Assembly: GCF_035046505.1 (NCBI RefSeq)
Contig: NC_089822.1
Span: 98,464,659-98,528,658, forward strand
Length of the DNA: 64,000 bases
DNA from: Tiliqua scincoides
Taxonomy: Eukaryota; Chordata; Lepidosauria; Squamata; Scincidae
Reading direction: 5' to 3'
Below are positions 35,701-44,440 of this stretch, in pieces (position 1 is the stretch's first letter; each line of letters starts with the position of its first letter). Position numbers and translations under genes: made by a program. The notes under the pieces are model-generated. The model did no database searches. It was not told the DNA's origin and saw only the letters and a list, made by a program, of their open reading frames with translations.

Positions 35701-38700
35701 AACCGGAAACACAGTTTCTGCCCCCGTCAAGAACCTCAGAGAGGCTTCCGCGGGGTCCTCGTGGCTGGTGCCTTGGGCATTTGCCCCATCAAACCCAATG
35801 GTAGGCACGCAACTGGATCCATTAGTGGTACAACCACTTTGTTCCCATCTTGTAAGAATCAAAATGCAAACAGCAAAATTTGCATCCATTATTCATATTT
35901 GCACCTAATTTTCATGAGGTCAGTTTGCCCAGCAAAAGTTGATATTTGGGGCAGGGAGAAAAATGTTTGTGAACAAACCCTCCCACTTTCTTTGTGTGCA
36001 TTTTTGTGCCTGCCTTCAGCCATGGTTTCCCTAATCAACCAGTGTCTGGGTACCATTTTGACTTGAACTTGAAATGGCCTTTGGATCTGAAAAGACGGTC
36101 TTTTTTGTTTTGTTTTTTACCTTTAGCCCATGATGGTGCCTGCAGTGGGCCATAACCTTCTGAAAACATGACCATGACTTTGTTGGCTGTAGCTCCAAAG
36201 GCAAAGCCCAGTGACCACCGATTACTGAAGGCCCCCACAAAATCCAAGGGTCTGTGAACAAGAAGGACATTCAAATTCTTCTGGGAAGTGTCAGCAACCT
36301 GTAAGCAGGTGCATACTTCTTGCTTAAGGAAGGTTAAAATCATTAACTGAACAAAAGAGAATACCACATCAATAGCCCAGCAGCAAACTCAAGGTCTTTA
36401 AATTTTAAATCAAACTGAGGATAACAGGTAACATATTCTCTGGAATAAACAGGGAGAATTGGGAGTGTAGAAAAATCAATGTTCTGATTCCTACATGTGC
36501 ATTCAGCCACAGCAAAGCTGGTTTAGCAAAGGGAGCAGCCACAAAGAGGATCTCAAGACTCACACGACAACCCCACAACTTCGGTTGAGAAGGGGGCATT
36601 TGTCATCTATTGGATGTCTCCTTGCTCTTTTTTCGAGGCAGGACAACAGCACAATGATGGCAACCTAGAAGAAAAAGGGGAAATGCAAATGAAGATTTGT
36701 TGAGCAATACTAAGGCCAGTAATTCCAAGTGGTCAGTCAAATTGGCCTCCTTACTGATGGAAGAAGTGAACAATGGAGCATGAGATCCGGGTCTACGGAG
36801 CTCTTGCAGGTTTCATTTTTCAGTGACCTGCTCAGGAAACACAAAGGTAGATAAGAAATCTATCAGGAAGCTGTATGAAGTTGCCAATGCTCTGTAGCAG
36901 CCCAACTCCCCACCAATATTTGCTGCTGACACCACCGACAGTCCCCAAGTTAATGCATATAGGATTGGGGCCTAAGATAGCCAGAGAAGTGTATTCTCAT
37001 GAACAGACTGTCTTAAATTGTTGATTACTGGACATGAAACGCAGAGAATGAAGTCATCAATAACGGCCCTATGGCTCTCATTCATTTATCACATTTATCC
37101 CCAGCCCTTCTGCCAAAGAACCATGGAGTGGCATAAATGGGGTGATCCTAGTTTGTCATCCCAACAACCCTGTGAGGTAGGGCGAGCTGAAAAATAATGA
37201 CTTGCTCAAGCACACCTGGTAAACATCATAGTTGAGCAGGGATTTGAATCCAGGCCTCCCAAATCCAGTGTTTGTTGTCCACGTTCCACTGCATTCAACT
37301 TGCAACTGAATTTGGTGTTGCTGAGATTTATTTTTTTTAATCCAGTTTAAGTTTTTGGACTTTTTGTTGTTTTTTTAAGCTCACCACATACTAGCTTCTT
37401 TTATTTCTTTCAGACCAGGGTAAAGAGCTGGGCTTGGTTTTGTTCCTCAAAGTCATTCATGGCTTGACATATGACAGAAAACTATACTCTTATAGTTAAA
37501 CATCTGCAAAGTGCAACTGAAAGGCAGGCAAAGGTCAAGATAAGGGAACACTATCTTATTGACAGTTCTCCTGAGAACCGGCACGTTTGATCAGGAGAGG
37601 ATTAAATGCTGTGTACACTTCCTGCTCCCACATGAAGGGCAGTCAGAGGATGAAGGAATGATGCTGCCAACCAATACCTAGACATGAATGTGCCCATGCT
37701 GCCTATCAAGAACTAGCCACAGAAGAAACACAGCTTCCGGATTATGGGGGGGGGGGGGTTTGATACATTTCCTCTCTTTCCCTCACTGAACTAGGAGGGA
37801 TTATTTTTGGAGGGGACATGTCAGAAAGAAACAATGGAAGGCAGCAGGGAGACAGGGCAGGGACAAGAAAGGCAGGCCTCACTGCCAGCTGCAACAGCCT
37901 CAGTGATGAACAGGAAGTTATGGAGAAGTGGTAAAAGAACTCTCCATTCTCATCTCCCATCCACCATCTAGAGCAGGGGTGACAAACTCATACTGAGGGC
38001 CAAATAGCATTCATTATGGTGAGGGCTGAGGCGATGTCATTAGGCAGGAAATGATGTCATTAAACAGGTCATAACCAAAAATAAGCACTTTTTCTCACTT
38101 AGGAACTCATTAGCTGCAAATGACAGAAGAGAAAATATGCAAATCTTGATCATATTTCAAGATAAGGGAGAGCACAATTTTCATGTGAGCTGCCCTTTCA
38201 GCAGTAACACTGCAGCATTGCTCTGCAACTGAGGGTCAAACAAAAAGCTTCCATGGGTCAGGCCTTATGTTTGACCCCCCCTGATCTAGAGTCTCATCAT
38301 GAACAACCATCAGAGCCCTTGTAAAACAGTTTCCCCAAGACCCAATCCATCCCAGTAGTCCAGAAGAACACCATGGTCAATGGTGCTGAAAGCCACTGAG
38401 AAGTCCAGGAAGACCATCACTCCCCTGTCTAGTCTCTGGCGTAAGTCGTCAACCAGGATGACTAATGCTGTTTCAGGACCAAAACCTGACTGAAAGCTGG
38501 ACTACAAAAACTTCAGGTAATATGTTTTCCCTACCAGTTTTCTCAGCAGATTTGTGGACTAATTTTAAATTTGGAGTTATTTTTATAACTTAATAAATGG
38601 TTTCCTGAGAGATTCAATCAAGCCTGATAGCTATAATAACTCTTATTTTCCTTTACCATAGTGGGAGTTGCTTATTGCATTAAATTAGGGAACTTCTTAT

Positions 38701-39746
38701 ACAGTGCTATGCAGGATTGCTCAAGGCTAAATCTCACGGTAGTTGGTGGGGATTGTTTTCTGGGCAATGTGCCTGAGATTGCAGTCTGAAACTAATATAG
38801 CAAGTTTCTGGCTTTAAGAGCAGAGTAGGTGGGTTTTTACACAACACGATTTGGTTGTGCTGTATCATGTAGCTTGCTTTACATTCATGCCATTGATAAT
38901 CACCCCTCCTTCAGTCATGGTCCTCATTTATTGCATTTTATGATTTTTCTATTGGTTGCTTTGTCAGTGTCACTTTTCATTGCTTCATAATCATATGCAC
39001 TTAGCTATCTCTTACATAGGTCAATAAACTGTCTCGGTTGCAGATGTGATCTGTGAACTTTTCTGCTGGTTCAGCTTATGCCATTGCGATGGAAAAAGAA
39101 CCCAGCTTTCCGAGGGCACTCACAGGTGAGAATCATTGGGTTGGCGAAGGGATAAGCACCCCTGCCACCTGCTGGTTTCCCCTTGCAAATGTGTTCCATT
39201 TTCCCACATTAGCTTTATGAAGCATAAAACTAATTGGAAAACCCATGTTTGCTTTACAGTGTGCAACGCTGCCATTATTTCTAGGGCAAGCTGTTGATTT
39301 AATATAACTGACTTGAAACCAAGATTCCAAAATGTGATGCTACCAAGTCTGGTCCATCTATGAGGTCAACTTAAGTGGTTGCATCAGGCACCAGATTAGG
39401 GGGGCACCCATCTCCATCTGGCTACTTGCCTCCACTCTCTTTCTACCCTTGGATTGGAAAAGGAAAAGGCAGACAGAGAGGATGAGGAAGTGTGGAGGGG
39501 AAGAGAGTGCTGATCTAAAGCATCGGAGAGGGAAGGAGGAGAGGCTGGCACATCATTAGGTAAAGGGAGGCAGCATGTGGCATGCTGCCTCAGGTGGTCT
39601 TGGGCCAGCGCTGGATGCAACATACCCAAAGCAAGCAAGCCATTGCAACTTCATCGTTCAAACTTACCATGTCTCGAAGGAAGACATCATCGTGGCCATG
39701 CGAAGAAGATCTGTGCCAGTACAACATGTAGAAGTCTAGAACCACA
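17440..39746 (-). CDS. STRA6-family retinol/RBP receptor-like protein, copy A
   Basis: Recognised coding exons from 5' to 3': 39746-39668, 36664-36564, 36251-36121, 34858-34738, 33012-32967, 31495-31367, 29198-29128, 28090-27979, 27193-27040, 24843-24768, 24666-24585, 23057-23009, 22912-22795, 21561-21442, 19757-19594, 19192-19046 and 17527-17440. All have GT-AG sites and consecutive phases fit, except between the last two, where a short exon is missing from this model. The pieces give about 595 residues; human STRA6 has 667. The first exons align without gaps to STRA6's CHTSIPPGLYHACLASL region, and the last ([16 protein letters not shown]) to RARWGLAYTLLHNPTL. STRA6 proteins have nine transmembrane helices and pass retinol between RBP4 and the cytoplasm; RBPR2 (STRA6L) is the related liver/gut receptor. 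Which of the two this belongs to cannot be settled here. The initiating exon is not identified. Confidence 0.85.
18044..18133. mobile_element. ~96-bp palindromic MITE copy in copy A intron
   Basis: Ends gtgcaatcctacac and tagcattgcac; core tttcctgggagcaagc and ggaacttactttgagta. Confidence 0.6.
18245..18960. other. Unclassified intron segment
   Basis: A probable repeat of unknown family: direct, not inverted, similarity between gcaccgagtgatgca near 18292 and gtactgggtgatgca near 18574, with C-rich runs between. 18721-18900 is GC-rich. No exon found. Confidence 0.3.
19046..19192 (-). CDS. STRA6-like A exon, C-terminal cytoplasmic part
   Basis: Acceptor atttctctgcag, donor GTACCC. Encodes [40 protein letters not shown]6 counterpart [20 protein letters not shown] and FCSLLL. 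Ends in phase 1. Confidence 0.85.
19594..19757 (-). CDS. STRA6-like A exon, last transmembrane helix
   Basis: Donor GTAAGG. Encodes [51 protein letters not shown]6 counterpart SALYNAIHLGQMDLSLLP. The acceptor pyrimidine tract is formed by a truncated hAT MITE (19760-19858). 164 nt, same as copy B. Confidence 0.87.
19760..19858. mobile_element. Truncated hAT MITE abutting an exon
   Basis: Matches one end of the hAT family at 32363-32721 and 40134-40481: aaaataaa, tattgaaatgaatg, gacccacctgaaatt, cacctagtggg, terminus cacagtttgggaagcactg. The element is cut off at the splice acceptor of the exon at 19757. Confidence 0.85.
20290..20467. mobile_element. ~178-bp palindromic MITE (PIF/Harbinger-like)
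   Basis: Begins gcgcaatcctaaccaac, ends gttggttaggattgtgccc. Flanks TTA and ATA. Confidence 0.8.
20546..20999 (+). mobile_element. hAT MITE (caggggtg family), copy 1
   Basis: Starts caggggtgactaaacc and ends tttggacacccatg. Flanked by a perfect 8-bp duplication CTCTACAG (20538-20545 and 21000-21007), as expected for hAT transposition. Copies in opposite orientation lie at 48457-48875 and 53979-54443. Confidence 0.9.
21442..21561 (-). CDS. STRA6-like A exon, transmembrane helix
   Basis: Acceptor ttctctatctcag, donor GTGAGT. Encodes [20 protein letters not shown] and the KPLALDNR segment (STRA6 HPQLTNRR); 120 nt, same as copy B. Confidence 0.85.
21829..22007. mobile_element. ~178-bp palindromic MITE with TTA duplication
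   Basis: Begins gggcccagtcctttcc, ends ggataggatttggccc; flanked by TTA on both sides. Confidence 0.85.
22484..22662. mobile_element. ~178-bp palindromic MITE
   Basis: Begins gggcacaatcctaatc, ends ggttaggaccgcgccc; flanks TTA and TTG. Confidence 0.8.
22795..22912 (-). CDS. STRA6-like A exon, transmembrane helix
   Basis: Acceptor cttctag, donor GTAAGTG. Encodes [20 protein letters not shown] then [18 protein letters not shown]; 118 nt, same as copy B. Confidence 0.84.
23009..23057 (-). CDS. STRA6-like A 49-nt exon
   Basis: Acceptor cccattaacag, donor GTACGTG. Encodes [21 protein letters not shown]6 counterpart WMSFSAYQTAFICLG. Same length as copy B. Confidence 0.82.
23415..23487. mobile_element. 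73-bp palindromic MITE, piggyBac-like
   Basis: Begins cccatttctgccc after TTAA, ends gggcagaaatggc before TGAA. Same length as the copy at 52945-53017. Confidence 0.7.
23734..23911. mobile_element. ~178-bp palindromic MITE with TTA duplication
   Basis: Begins gggcttaatcctatcc, ends ggataggattgggtcc; TTA on both sides. Confidence 0.85.
24585..24666 (-). CDS. STRA6-like A exon, cytoplasmic loop
   Basis: Acceptor ttgcttctag, donor GTGAGT. Encodes [13 protein letters not shown] and SSSQSV; 82 nt, same as copy B. Confidence 0.8.
24768..24843 (-). CDS. STRA6-like A exon, transmembrane helix
   Basis: Acceptor ttgtcccacag, donor GTATGG. Encodes [20 protein letters not shown] then ILACYR. 76 nt, same as copy B. 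Confidence 0.85.
25035..25098 (+). mobile_element. CR1 reverse transcriptase fragment
   Basis: Matches the CR1 region around 5170-5225 (ggagagaggtgaaaa, gtgtgccccaagc), the SGVPQGS block. It ends where a GC-rich DNA element begins. Confidence 0.75.
25099..25580. mobile_element. Longer GC-rich relative of the palindromic MITE
   Basis: In reverse orientation it matches the element at 25823-26659: gaacaggcaggccagtgg near 25550, a cttaccc-type centre near 25475 and ccagcacag-type segments. Right end gttaggatcacactg. The left end is poorly defined. Between two CR1 pieces. Confidence 0.55.
25581..25822 (+). mobile_element. CR1 3' region, first half (split by insertion)
   Basis: Matches CR1 from actatgcagggg to tttctggaggataa (equivalent to about 5845-6080). 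Continues at 26660 after the inserted element. Confidence 0.88.
25823..26659. mobile_element. Harbinger-like palindromic element inserted in CR1
   Basis: Begins gggtgcaatcctaccc, ends ggattgcgccc. Flanked by TAA on both sides (25820-25822, 26660-26662), and the interrupted CR1 resumes directly. It carries an L2-tail SINE at 26164-26440. Confidence 0.82.
26164..26440 (-). mobile_element. L2-type 3' end or L2-tailed SINE
   Basis: On the reverse strand: agattgtgagcccttttggg, then gtaaaccgctttgtgaactt, gcggtatataaatactg and a TAA repeat. The same 3' end occurs at 29643-29790. Confidence 0.75.
26660..26880 (+). mobile_element. CR1 3' region, second half
   Basis: Resumes with aagtccatcacagg and runs to the CR1 3' terminus (tgggcctcttcttatgttc). 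Completes the element begun at 25581. Confidence 0.9.
27040..27193 (-). CDS. STRA6-like A exon, RBP-loop region
   Basis: Acceptor cttgtcctccag, donor GTACAGG. Encodes [20 protein letters not shown], then the extracellular segment with an N-A-T sequon at exon residue 31. Same length (154 nt) as the copy B exon. The SYL motif of human STRA6 and copy B is replaced by NEF here. Confidence 0.83.
27575..27751. mobile_element. ~178-bp palindromic MITE with TTT duplication
   Basis: Begins gggcccaatcctatcc, ends ggataggattgggccc; TTT on both sides. One of the least diverged copies, so probably young. Confidence 0.87.
27979..28090 (-). CDS. STRA6-like A exon
   Basis: Acceptor cctatcaacag, donor GTAAGT. 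Encodes [20 protein letters not shown], then [12 protein letters not shown]; matches STRA6 [21 protein letters not shown] and the following helix. Confidence 0.85.
28627..28800 (-). mobile_element. tRNA-derived SINE
   Basis: Reverse complement of the family at 17171-17333: gattgaacctgcag is the box B region; gtcagtattgcccacactga and tttccagggtttcaggcag belong to the body. Confidence 0.65.
29128..29198 (-). CDS. STRA6-like A exon, cytoplasmic loop
   Basis: Acceptor tcttctacag, donor GTGAGG. Encodes [20 protein letters not shown] and PPV; the STRA6 counterpart is SSYSEEYLRNLLCRKK. Confidence 0.75.
29643..29790 (-). mobile_element. L2-type 3' tail with (TTA)n
   Basis: About 57 bases of TTA repeat followed on the plus strand by aacagtatttatataccgc and aagcggtttacagagaaaaa, the reverse complement of the L2 3' end. 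Confidence 0.8.
29793..29868. repeat. 76-bp near-perfect palindrome
   Basis: Left arm ctagaggtgctgagtgtaat and right arm attacattctgcacctctag pair, continuing inward through tgcaatgcaatggaa / tttccattacattgca around a short centre. Probably a very short MITE. Confidence 0.75.
29870..30345. repeat. Unclassified dispersed repeat
   Basis: Begins ctgttgttggcatccttcat and ends gcccccaggggtat. Base composition differs from its AT-rich host element. A 79-codon ORF (29921-30160) has no recognised domain. It looks like an intact insertion of a moderately repeated sequence, but no second copy is in the window. Confidence 0.4.
31367..31495 (-). CDS. STRA6-like A exon
   Basis: Acceptor tttctctgcacag, donor GTGAGT, 43 codons. 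Encodes [20 protein letters not shown] then [18 protein letters not shown]; a transmembrane helix and cytoplasmic basic loop. Confidence 0.83.
31887..32065. mobile_element. ~178-bp palindromic MITE with TAA duplication
   Basis: Begins gggccgaatcctatcc, ends tataggatttagccc; TAA on both sides. Confidence 0.86.
32363..32721. mobile_element. hAT MITE (cagtgtttctcaaac family), full length
   Basis: Begins cagtgtttctcaaactgtgg, ends gtgtgagaaccacta. Flanks CCCTAATA and CCCTAATG (7 of 8). The interior contains gacttactcctgggtgtgg, shared with the ~96-bp MITE. Confidence 0.88.
32967..33012 (-). CDS. STRA6-like A 46-nt exon
   Basis: Acceptor ttttattttacag, donor GTGAGTG. Encodes [15 protein letters not shown], matching STRA6 LGVQVWQRAECPQ. 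Flanking phases fit exactly. Confidence 0.78.
33606..33972. mobile_element. Unclassified DNA element (tatccacagggg family)
   Basis: Similar to 49268-49664 and 63690-64000: a tatccacaggg-type end, an internal palindrome around aatgccttaaaaggcatt, and a right end with accttacag-like decay. Probably a non-autonomous DNA transposon. Confidence 0.55.
34738..34858 (-). CDS. STRA6-like A exon (YPFFAC helix)
   Basis: Acceptor gacttcttgcag, donor GTGAGC. Encodes [20 protein letters not shown], then [15 protein letters not shown]; the STRA6 counterpart is YYPLAACATAG and HLLGSTLSW. Confidence 0.85.
34956..35115 (+). mobile_element. Degraded tRNA-derived SINE
   Basis: Contains ggctgcaggttcaatcccta (box B) and a body resembling the 17171-17333 SINE. 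Confidence 0.45.
35430..35680. other. GC-rich segment in copy A intron
   Basis: Short GC-rich stretch with several CpGs and C runs. No exon frame fits the gene model; it may be a degraded repeat or a local CpG cluster. Confidence 0.25.
36121..36251 (-). CDS. STRA6-like A exon (PLDF region)
   Basis: Acceptor cttgttcacag, donor GTAAAAAAC. Encodes [39 protein letters not shown]; matches STRA6 PVDFLAGDRPRAVPAA in position. Confidence 0.82.
36564..36664 (-). CDS. STRA6-like A exon, first transmembrane helix
   Basis: Acceptor ctttttcttctag, donor GTGAGTC. Encodes [20 protein letters not shown], a hydrophobic helix followed by a basic stop-transfer segment as in STRA6 (LLLLAMLVRRRQ). Confidence 0.8.
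37085..37315 (-). mobile_element. MIR/CORE-SINE-like element
   Basis: On the plus strand it reads caaccctgtgaggtaggg, aatgacttgctcaagcacac, gggatttgaatccaggcctc, the reverse complement of a MIR-type SINE from its core to the tRNA box B. Confidence 0.75.
37974..38283. mobile_element. hAT MITE with perfect 8-bp duplication
   Basis: Ends caggggtgacaaactc and atgtttgaccccccctg; duplication ATCTAGAG on both sides (37966-37973, 38284-38291). Confidence 0.9.
38325..38515 (-). mobile_element. L2 LINE reverse transcriptase fragment
   Basis: Reverse-strand translation gives [20 protein letters not shown] and [18 protein letters not shown], the L2 RT block with the first catalytic Asp region; the expected AFDT reads AFST. 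Confidence 0.8.
39668..39746 (-). CDS. STRA6-like A, first recognised exon
   Basis: Donor GTAAGT after 39668. Encodes [18 protein letters not shown] then LRDM, phase 0 out. The residues align gap-free with the extracellular N-terminus of human STRA6. The acceptor (gtcgcttcag) has a weak pyrimidine tract. The ATG within FYM could be an alternative start, so the 5' limit is uncertain. Confidence 0.6.
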
Positions 39747-40133
39747 CTGAAGCGACAACATCCAAGTCAGAAACGGTGGTATGCCTTTCCTTGTGGTTTT
39801 CCATCAAGGGAGTTTTGTGTTGCAATGATTCTCTTATACCTTTGATCATTCAGGACTATGAAGGTACTGCCTGGCAGTTCTGAACTCCCACAGGAGTCAC
39901 CATGGGCAGAAAGCAAACATTCAGTTAAATATTTACCACACAAACAGCTTTTCTGTGCAACACCTGAGAGTTTTACTGGTTAGTTACAGTTACAGGTTAG
40001 ATATGGTAACCAGTTAGAAAGTGATTCGTTACCGTTTCCATTAAGAGCACTTAGTATAAAGGCATCTCAACAATGGCCAAACAAACAAGATAGTGACATG
40101 CAAAGTAAAGAAGGTATGAGAATGAGCAGCATG

Positions 40134-40481
40134 CAGTGGCTCTCAATCTTTTAGCACTGGGACCCACTTTTTAGAATGAGAATCTGTCAGGACCCACCGG
40201 GTCATGACTGGAAGTGACATCATCCATCAGGAAGATTTTTATCAATCTTCTGCATTCCTACCCACACTTACCCAGGAGTAAGTCGCATTGACTGTCATTG
40301 TTAAAAGAGTATACATAGTAGCTTGTTAAAAGTACAGGTCTGCAGCATTTCCCCAAATACAGTCACATACCATGGTAGCATCAAGCCTATTAAAAATAAA
40401 ATATTGAAATGAATGGGGACCCACCTGAAATGGGCTCACAACCCACCTAGTGGGTGCCAAACCACAGTTTGAAAAGCACTG
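40134..40481. mobile_element. hAT MITE (cagtgtttctcaaac family), reversed copy
   Basis: Begins cagtggctctcaatc, ends cacagtttgaaaagcactg; interior matches 32363-32721 in reverse. Confidence 0.82.
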
Positions 40482-40489
40482 CTTGATTG

Positions 40490-41346
40490 CTTAACCCGGA
40501 GAGTTCTCAAACTTCTCTGAGATAAACCTCCTGAGATAAGTCTTTACGGGAGCAGGGGAAAAAGGCAACAATGTGACCCTAGGATCCTGCCGCTGCAGGA
40601 CCGGGCTTTTTTTAAACCAAACATACCTCCTGCCAGGGTCCAGGGGGTGCAAGAAGCCCAGCAGAGTGCTCTTCAGGGCTCCCCCCAGCTTGTAAACACT
40701 GAAAGTAATGATTGCGACCCACTTCCAGTTTCGTGTTTGCAACCTGGAAGTGGGTTGCAATTGCATCGTTTTACAAAATTTGAGTTCCACTAAAATGGAG
40801 TGTTGGGAGGGTTAGGACAGACAAAAGAAAATATTTCTTTACTCAGCGTGTGGTCAGTCTGTGGATGTGGTGATGGTGTCTGGCCTGGATGCCTTTAAAA
40901 GGGGATTGGACAAGTTTCTGGAGGAAAAATCCATTACAGGGTACAAGCCATGATGTGTATGTGCAACCTCCTGATTTTAGAAATGGGCTATGTCAGAATG
41001 CCAGATGCAAGGGAGGGCACCAGGATGCAGGTCTCTTGTTATCTGGTGTGCTCCCTGGGGCATTTGGTGGGCCACAGGAAGCTGGACTAGATGGGTCTAT
41101 GGCCTGATCCATTGGGGCTGTTCTTACGTACAAGCTGCGGAGAGCTCTTCAGTGTATTCCGTGGGGCTCCCTGCACCCTCTGGACCCCAGCAGGAGGTAA
41201 GTTAGGTTTTAGAAAAGCCCCCCCCCCCACAGCAGCACAATCCTGGAGATCGCATCACTGCCTTCCCCCTTTTCCCACCCCTTAAAGGGGTAGCAGTCAG
41301 GGCCTTCAGGCTGGGTCATCGTGACACCCCAGTTTGAGAATCACTG
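40490..41346. mobile_element. Palindromic hAT-like element split by a CR1
   Basis: Ends gagttctcaaacttctc and agtttgagaatcactg. The two halves are complementary inside too: cctcctgccagggtccaggg near 40627 pairs with ctggaccccagcaggagg near 41180. A CR1 3' piece sits between the arms. Confidence 0.65.
40794..41130 (+). mobile_element. CR1 3' end nested in the hAT-like element
   Basis: actaaaatggagtgttggg to ggggctgttcttacgta, equivalent to about 5920-6290 of the main CR1 with a small internal loss near 40864. 5'-truncated as usual. Confidence 0.92.
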
Positions 41347-42435
41347 GCTTAAACAAAAAGAGCTGGTTCACGATATATGTTTCTCATTTGATGACTGCAG
41401 CATCCAGTGACTATTGCCACATGGGAACGGGCCACACAAACAGAACTTTTATATCACTTTGTATTGCCTTCAAACGTTACTTTTCAATGGAGACCATTCA
41501 CTCACCCAGCTGCAATGCCACGGGTTCTTAAGTTTGTGATGAGAAATCAGATTTGGATTGCAGGTAAGAAAAGGAGGAAGACTTTTGCTGTATTCAAGGC
41601 GTACATGGAGCAAGGGCAACATAGAAGCTGGGTCCATAGCTTGGATGCCAGGGAAAGAAATGCATCTGACTGGGCCACAATACCACAGGGCCAAAATAGC
41701 TAGGATGTCGGAACTCTGTGTTTGACTTAACCTCTCCTGATGCCATTTGCAAAAATCAGCTGTGCGTGCAGGGAAATGCATTTGCATCAGGACCAAAAAC
41801 ACAGGGGATGGTGGGAATTTTGTTCTAGCCTACATGATGAATATAGCTTACTTCTGGCAGTTACTATGTTTTTGGTTTGGTTTGGTTTGGTTAGAACTAC
41901 AAAAGAGTTCAGTACACACAGAGACATGCCAGGACAGAGAAGCAGATGAAAAATCTTCATTTGGAAATGCCAAAAAAACAAACCAGCTACTTGAATCAGT
42001 CTGTGGCACTAATCAGAAGTCAAAGGATGCTTGAAGGAACAGGGAAGAACAGAGATTAGAATTCAGAGATAATATGGCAGTCCTTACACTACCCAAGACA
42101 ATAGAAGCCAAACTGGATAGAGTTCATGTGCACCCAATGGGAGCTCCATGAGGAAAACTCTCGGTGTTTCTTTTTTAATGAATGCATTTATTGGCCATAT
42201 ATTTAACATTTGTACAAAGCAATGCATTTGTAAAGATGAAAATGCAATACCATCAATATGGGGGAAAAAACTTCTGTTTTTTATAAAAACAGCAACAATG
42301 GAAACTGAATGTCTTAAAAGAAGGAGCAGGAAAATCAGTGTATAAGAAAATTATTCAAAGGGCCAGGAAAGCTTTGTGGAATTAAAAAATAAATAAATAA
42401 AAGCCTTTATCTGCTTCTTAAAAAGGAAAGGAGGC
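41347..42435. other. Spacer between copies A and B, no feature seen
   Basis: No exon, RNA gene or known repeat recognised; a short tttgg tandem lies near 41868. The first exon of copy A could be here or further upstream but could not be identified. Confidence 0.35.
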
Positions 42436-42531
42436 TGACAGCCCAATGCTATGCATGTCTACTCAGAAGTAAGTCTCATTGAAGTCAATGGGGCTTACTC
42501 CCAGGAAAGTGTGGATAGGATTGGGCTGTGA
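42436..42531. mobile_element. ~96-bp palindromic MITE, intact
   Basis: Begins tgacagcccaatgctatg, ends ataggattgggctgtga; same length as 15141-15236 and arranged in the opposite direction. Confidence 0.78.
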
Positions 42532-43679
42532 ATCACTCCATTTAGGAAGGGGATTCCACAACTGTAGGGCTGACCTCAATAAGGCCTTATCTCTGGTATC
42601 CACCAGCTGGGAAGAGCTGCCAATTTGATGAGAGCAACAGTGCTAGAAAGGGGGACATGTCACCTTCCCCCTTCGGACAGGGTCCGAATCAAGGAGGCCA
42701 GCTATTCTTTGGCCCATAAGGGGAAAATTCAGGGGAAAATACCTGAATTTAGGAGGAAAGCTCCTTCCTCACTGTTTTTCTGAAAACACTGACAGCCCTA
42801 ACTCCATGTTCACCCTGCCTCGGCTTCCTTGCCAGTAACAGAAGTTGAGGAGAGCTGCTTTCTGTTCCATTTCCTGTGAAGGCCAGTTTGTCCCAGGGCT
42901 GGAAGCTATTCAGCAACAGATCAGCAGCAATTCTGGTCCACTTGAGTGGAAATGGCTAGCAAGAAGGCAGCTCAGGTGGACCACTGAACAGATACTTCCC
43001 CAGAAGCTGTTCCCACTGAATTAAATGGCTTTTCCCCCAGCTGGGCATTGGATCAAAGAACATGGAAATCGGTAAATAATTCAAGGTGGAAAGGCTGTTA
43101 AATAGCCATCATGCACCTAAATGCTTGCTAATGGTCCATTGGTGTCCTTAATGGACAGGCTGTTTTTGGCAGCTACAACCAGGCAGGACACACTTATGCA
43201 CAGGAAGGGGCTGAGATAAGTGTCTAGCCAGAGTAAGTGACTGGAATGAATGCAGTTGGCCCATAGCCAAACAAAGGAGCCACAGGCCAGATGTTTGCAA
43301 CTGGCATAAAATTGGGGAGGGTCCCCAAAGACACACTAGTTGCTTTAGGGAGCTGATACTTCTTTACGAACCAGAAGTATTTTAGTCCATGTCGGTTCCT
43401 CTGTGCAAATGTGTAAGTTTGCAAGTAAACCATTTAAGCAAGGAAGCATATCTTACAAAAGGCAACATTAATCTCATCCAAATGAGCACCTGGTGCTTTC
43501 AGCTCAGAGGAAAACTCATGACATATGACCAGTAGCGATGGAGGAAGCCTTATTTCATTTTGGCAACTGGTTTCTGTGCAACTGTATGGTTTGTGTTGGA
43601 CTGTCAGGATGCAGTCCAGCGTGAAAATGTGAAATCTCCAGTGAAGCAAATCTTTATCTTAACTAGAGTTAACTAGAAT

Positions 43680-44262
43680 TGGGGATAAGCAGCAAGGGAA
43701 CCAAATTTGCAGATGACATTAAACTTTTCTGAGTGGTGAAGACCAGAAGGGATTGTGAAGAGTTCCAGAATGAGTTCCAGAACTGGTGAAATAGGCAGCA
43801 AAATGGTAGGTGCACTTCAGTATAGGTAAGTGTAAACCAATGTACATTGGTGCAAGAAATCAGAATTTAACGTATACACTACTGAGTTCTGAGCTGTCTG
43901 TGATGGCTCAGGAGAAAGATCTTGGGGTGCTGCTAGACAGCTTGATGAAAGTGTCAACCCAATATGCGGTGGCGGTGAAGAAGGCTAATTCCATGCTCAA
44001 GATAAATATTAAAAAGGGGTTGAGAATTAAAAGGCCAATGTAATTATGTCGTTGTTCAAATTGATGGTAAGGCCACATCTGGAATATTTTGTCTAGTTCT
44101 GGTCACTGCATTTTAAAAAGAATACAGTGGAACTGAAAAGGGTACAGAAGAAAGCAACCAAAATGATTAGTGGGCTGTGGCACCTCCCTTATGAGGAAAG
44201 GAAACAGCATTTGGGAATCTTTGGTCTAGAAAGAAGGTGCCGGAGGGGCATCCAGTCTTCCC
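43680..44262 (+). mobile_element. CR1 ORF2 fragment, first half
   Basis: Begins near the FADD block (gcagatgacattaaactttt) and follows CR1 to the LGIFGLERR segment; a 77-codon piece at 43810-44043 is still open. Interrupted by a MITE at 44262. Confidence 0.9.
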
Positions 44263-44440
44263 TATCCAATCCTATCCAACTTTTCAGTGCTGATGCAGCC
44301 ACAATACAACATCAACATAAAGGAACGAATGTTCCCTTTCCTTGAGGAGGCCTCTGTGACTCCCGCCACCATTGCAGGATGCAGCACATACCCCATTGAC
44401 ATAGCTTCATCAGCACTAGAAAGATGGCTAGAATTGGACT
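44262..44440. mobile_element. ~178-bp palindromic MITE inserted in CR1
   Basis: Begins atccaatcctatccaac, ends tggctagaattggactc; more diverged than its relatives. Confidence 0.7.

Noticed and set aside
35496-35804. 102-codon ORF in the GC-rich segment of the copy A intron
   Set aside because: Pro/Arg-rich chance ORF driven by C runs; it does not fit the gene model on the minus strand.
41407-42034. Several 65-98-codon ORFs in the spacer between copies
   Set aside because: No conserved domain, no consistent frame and no splice relationship to the receptor genes.
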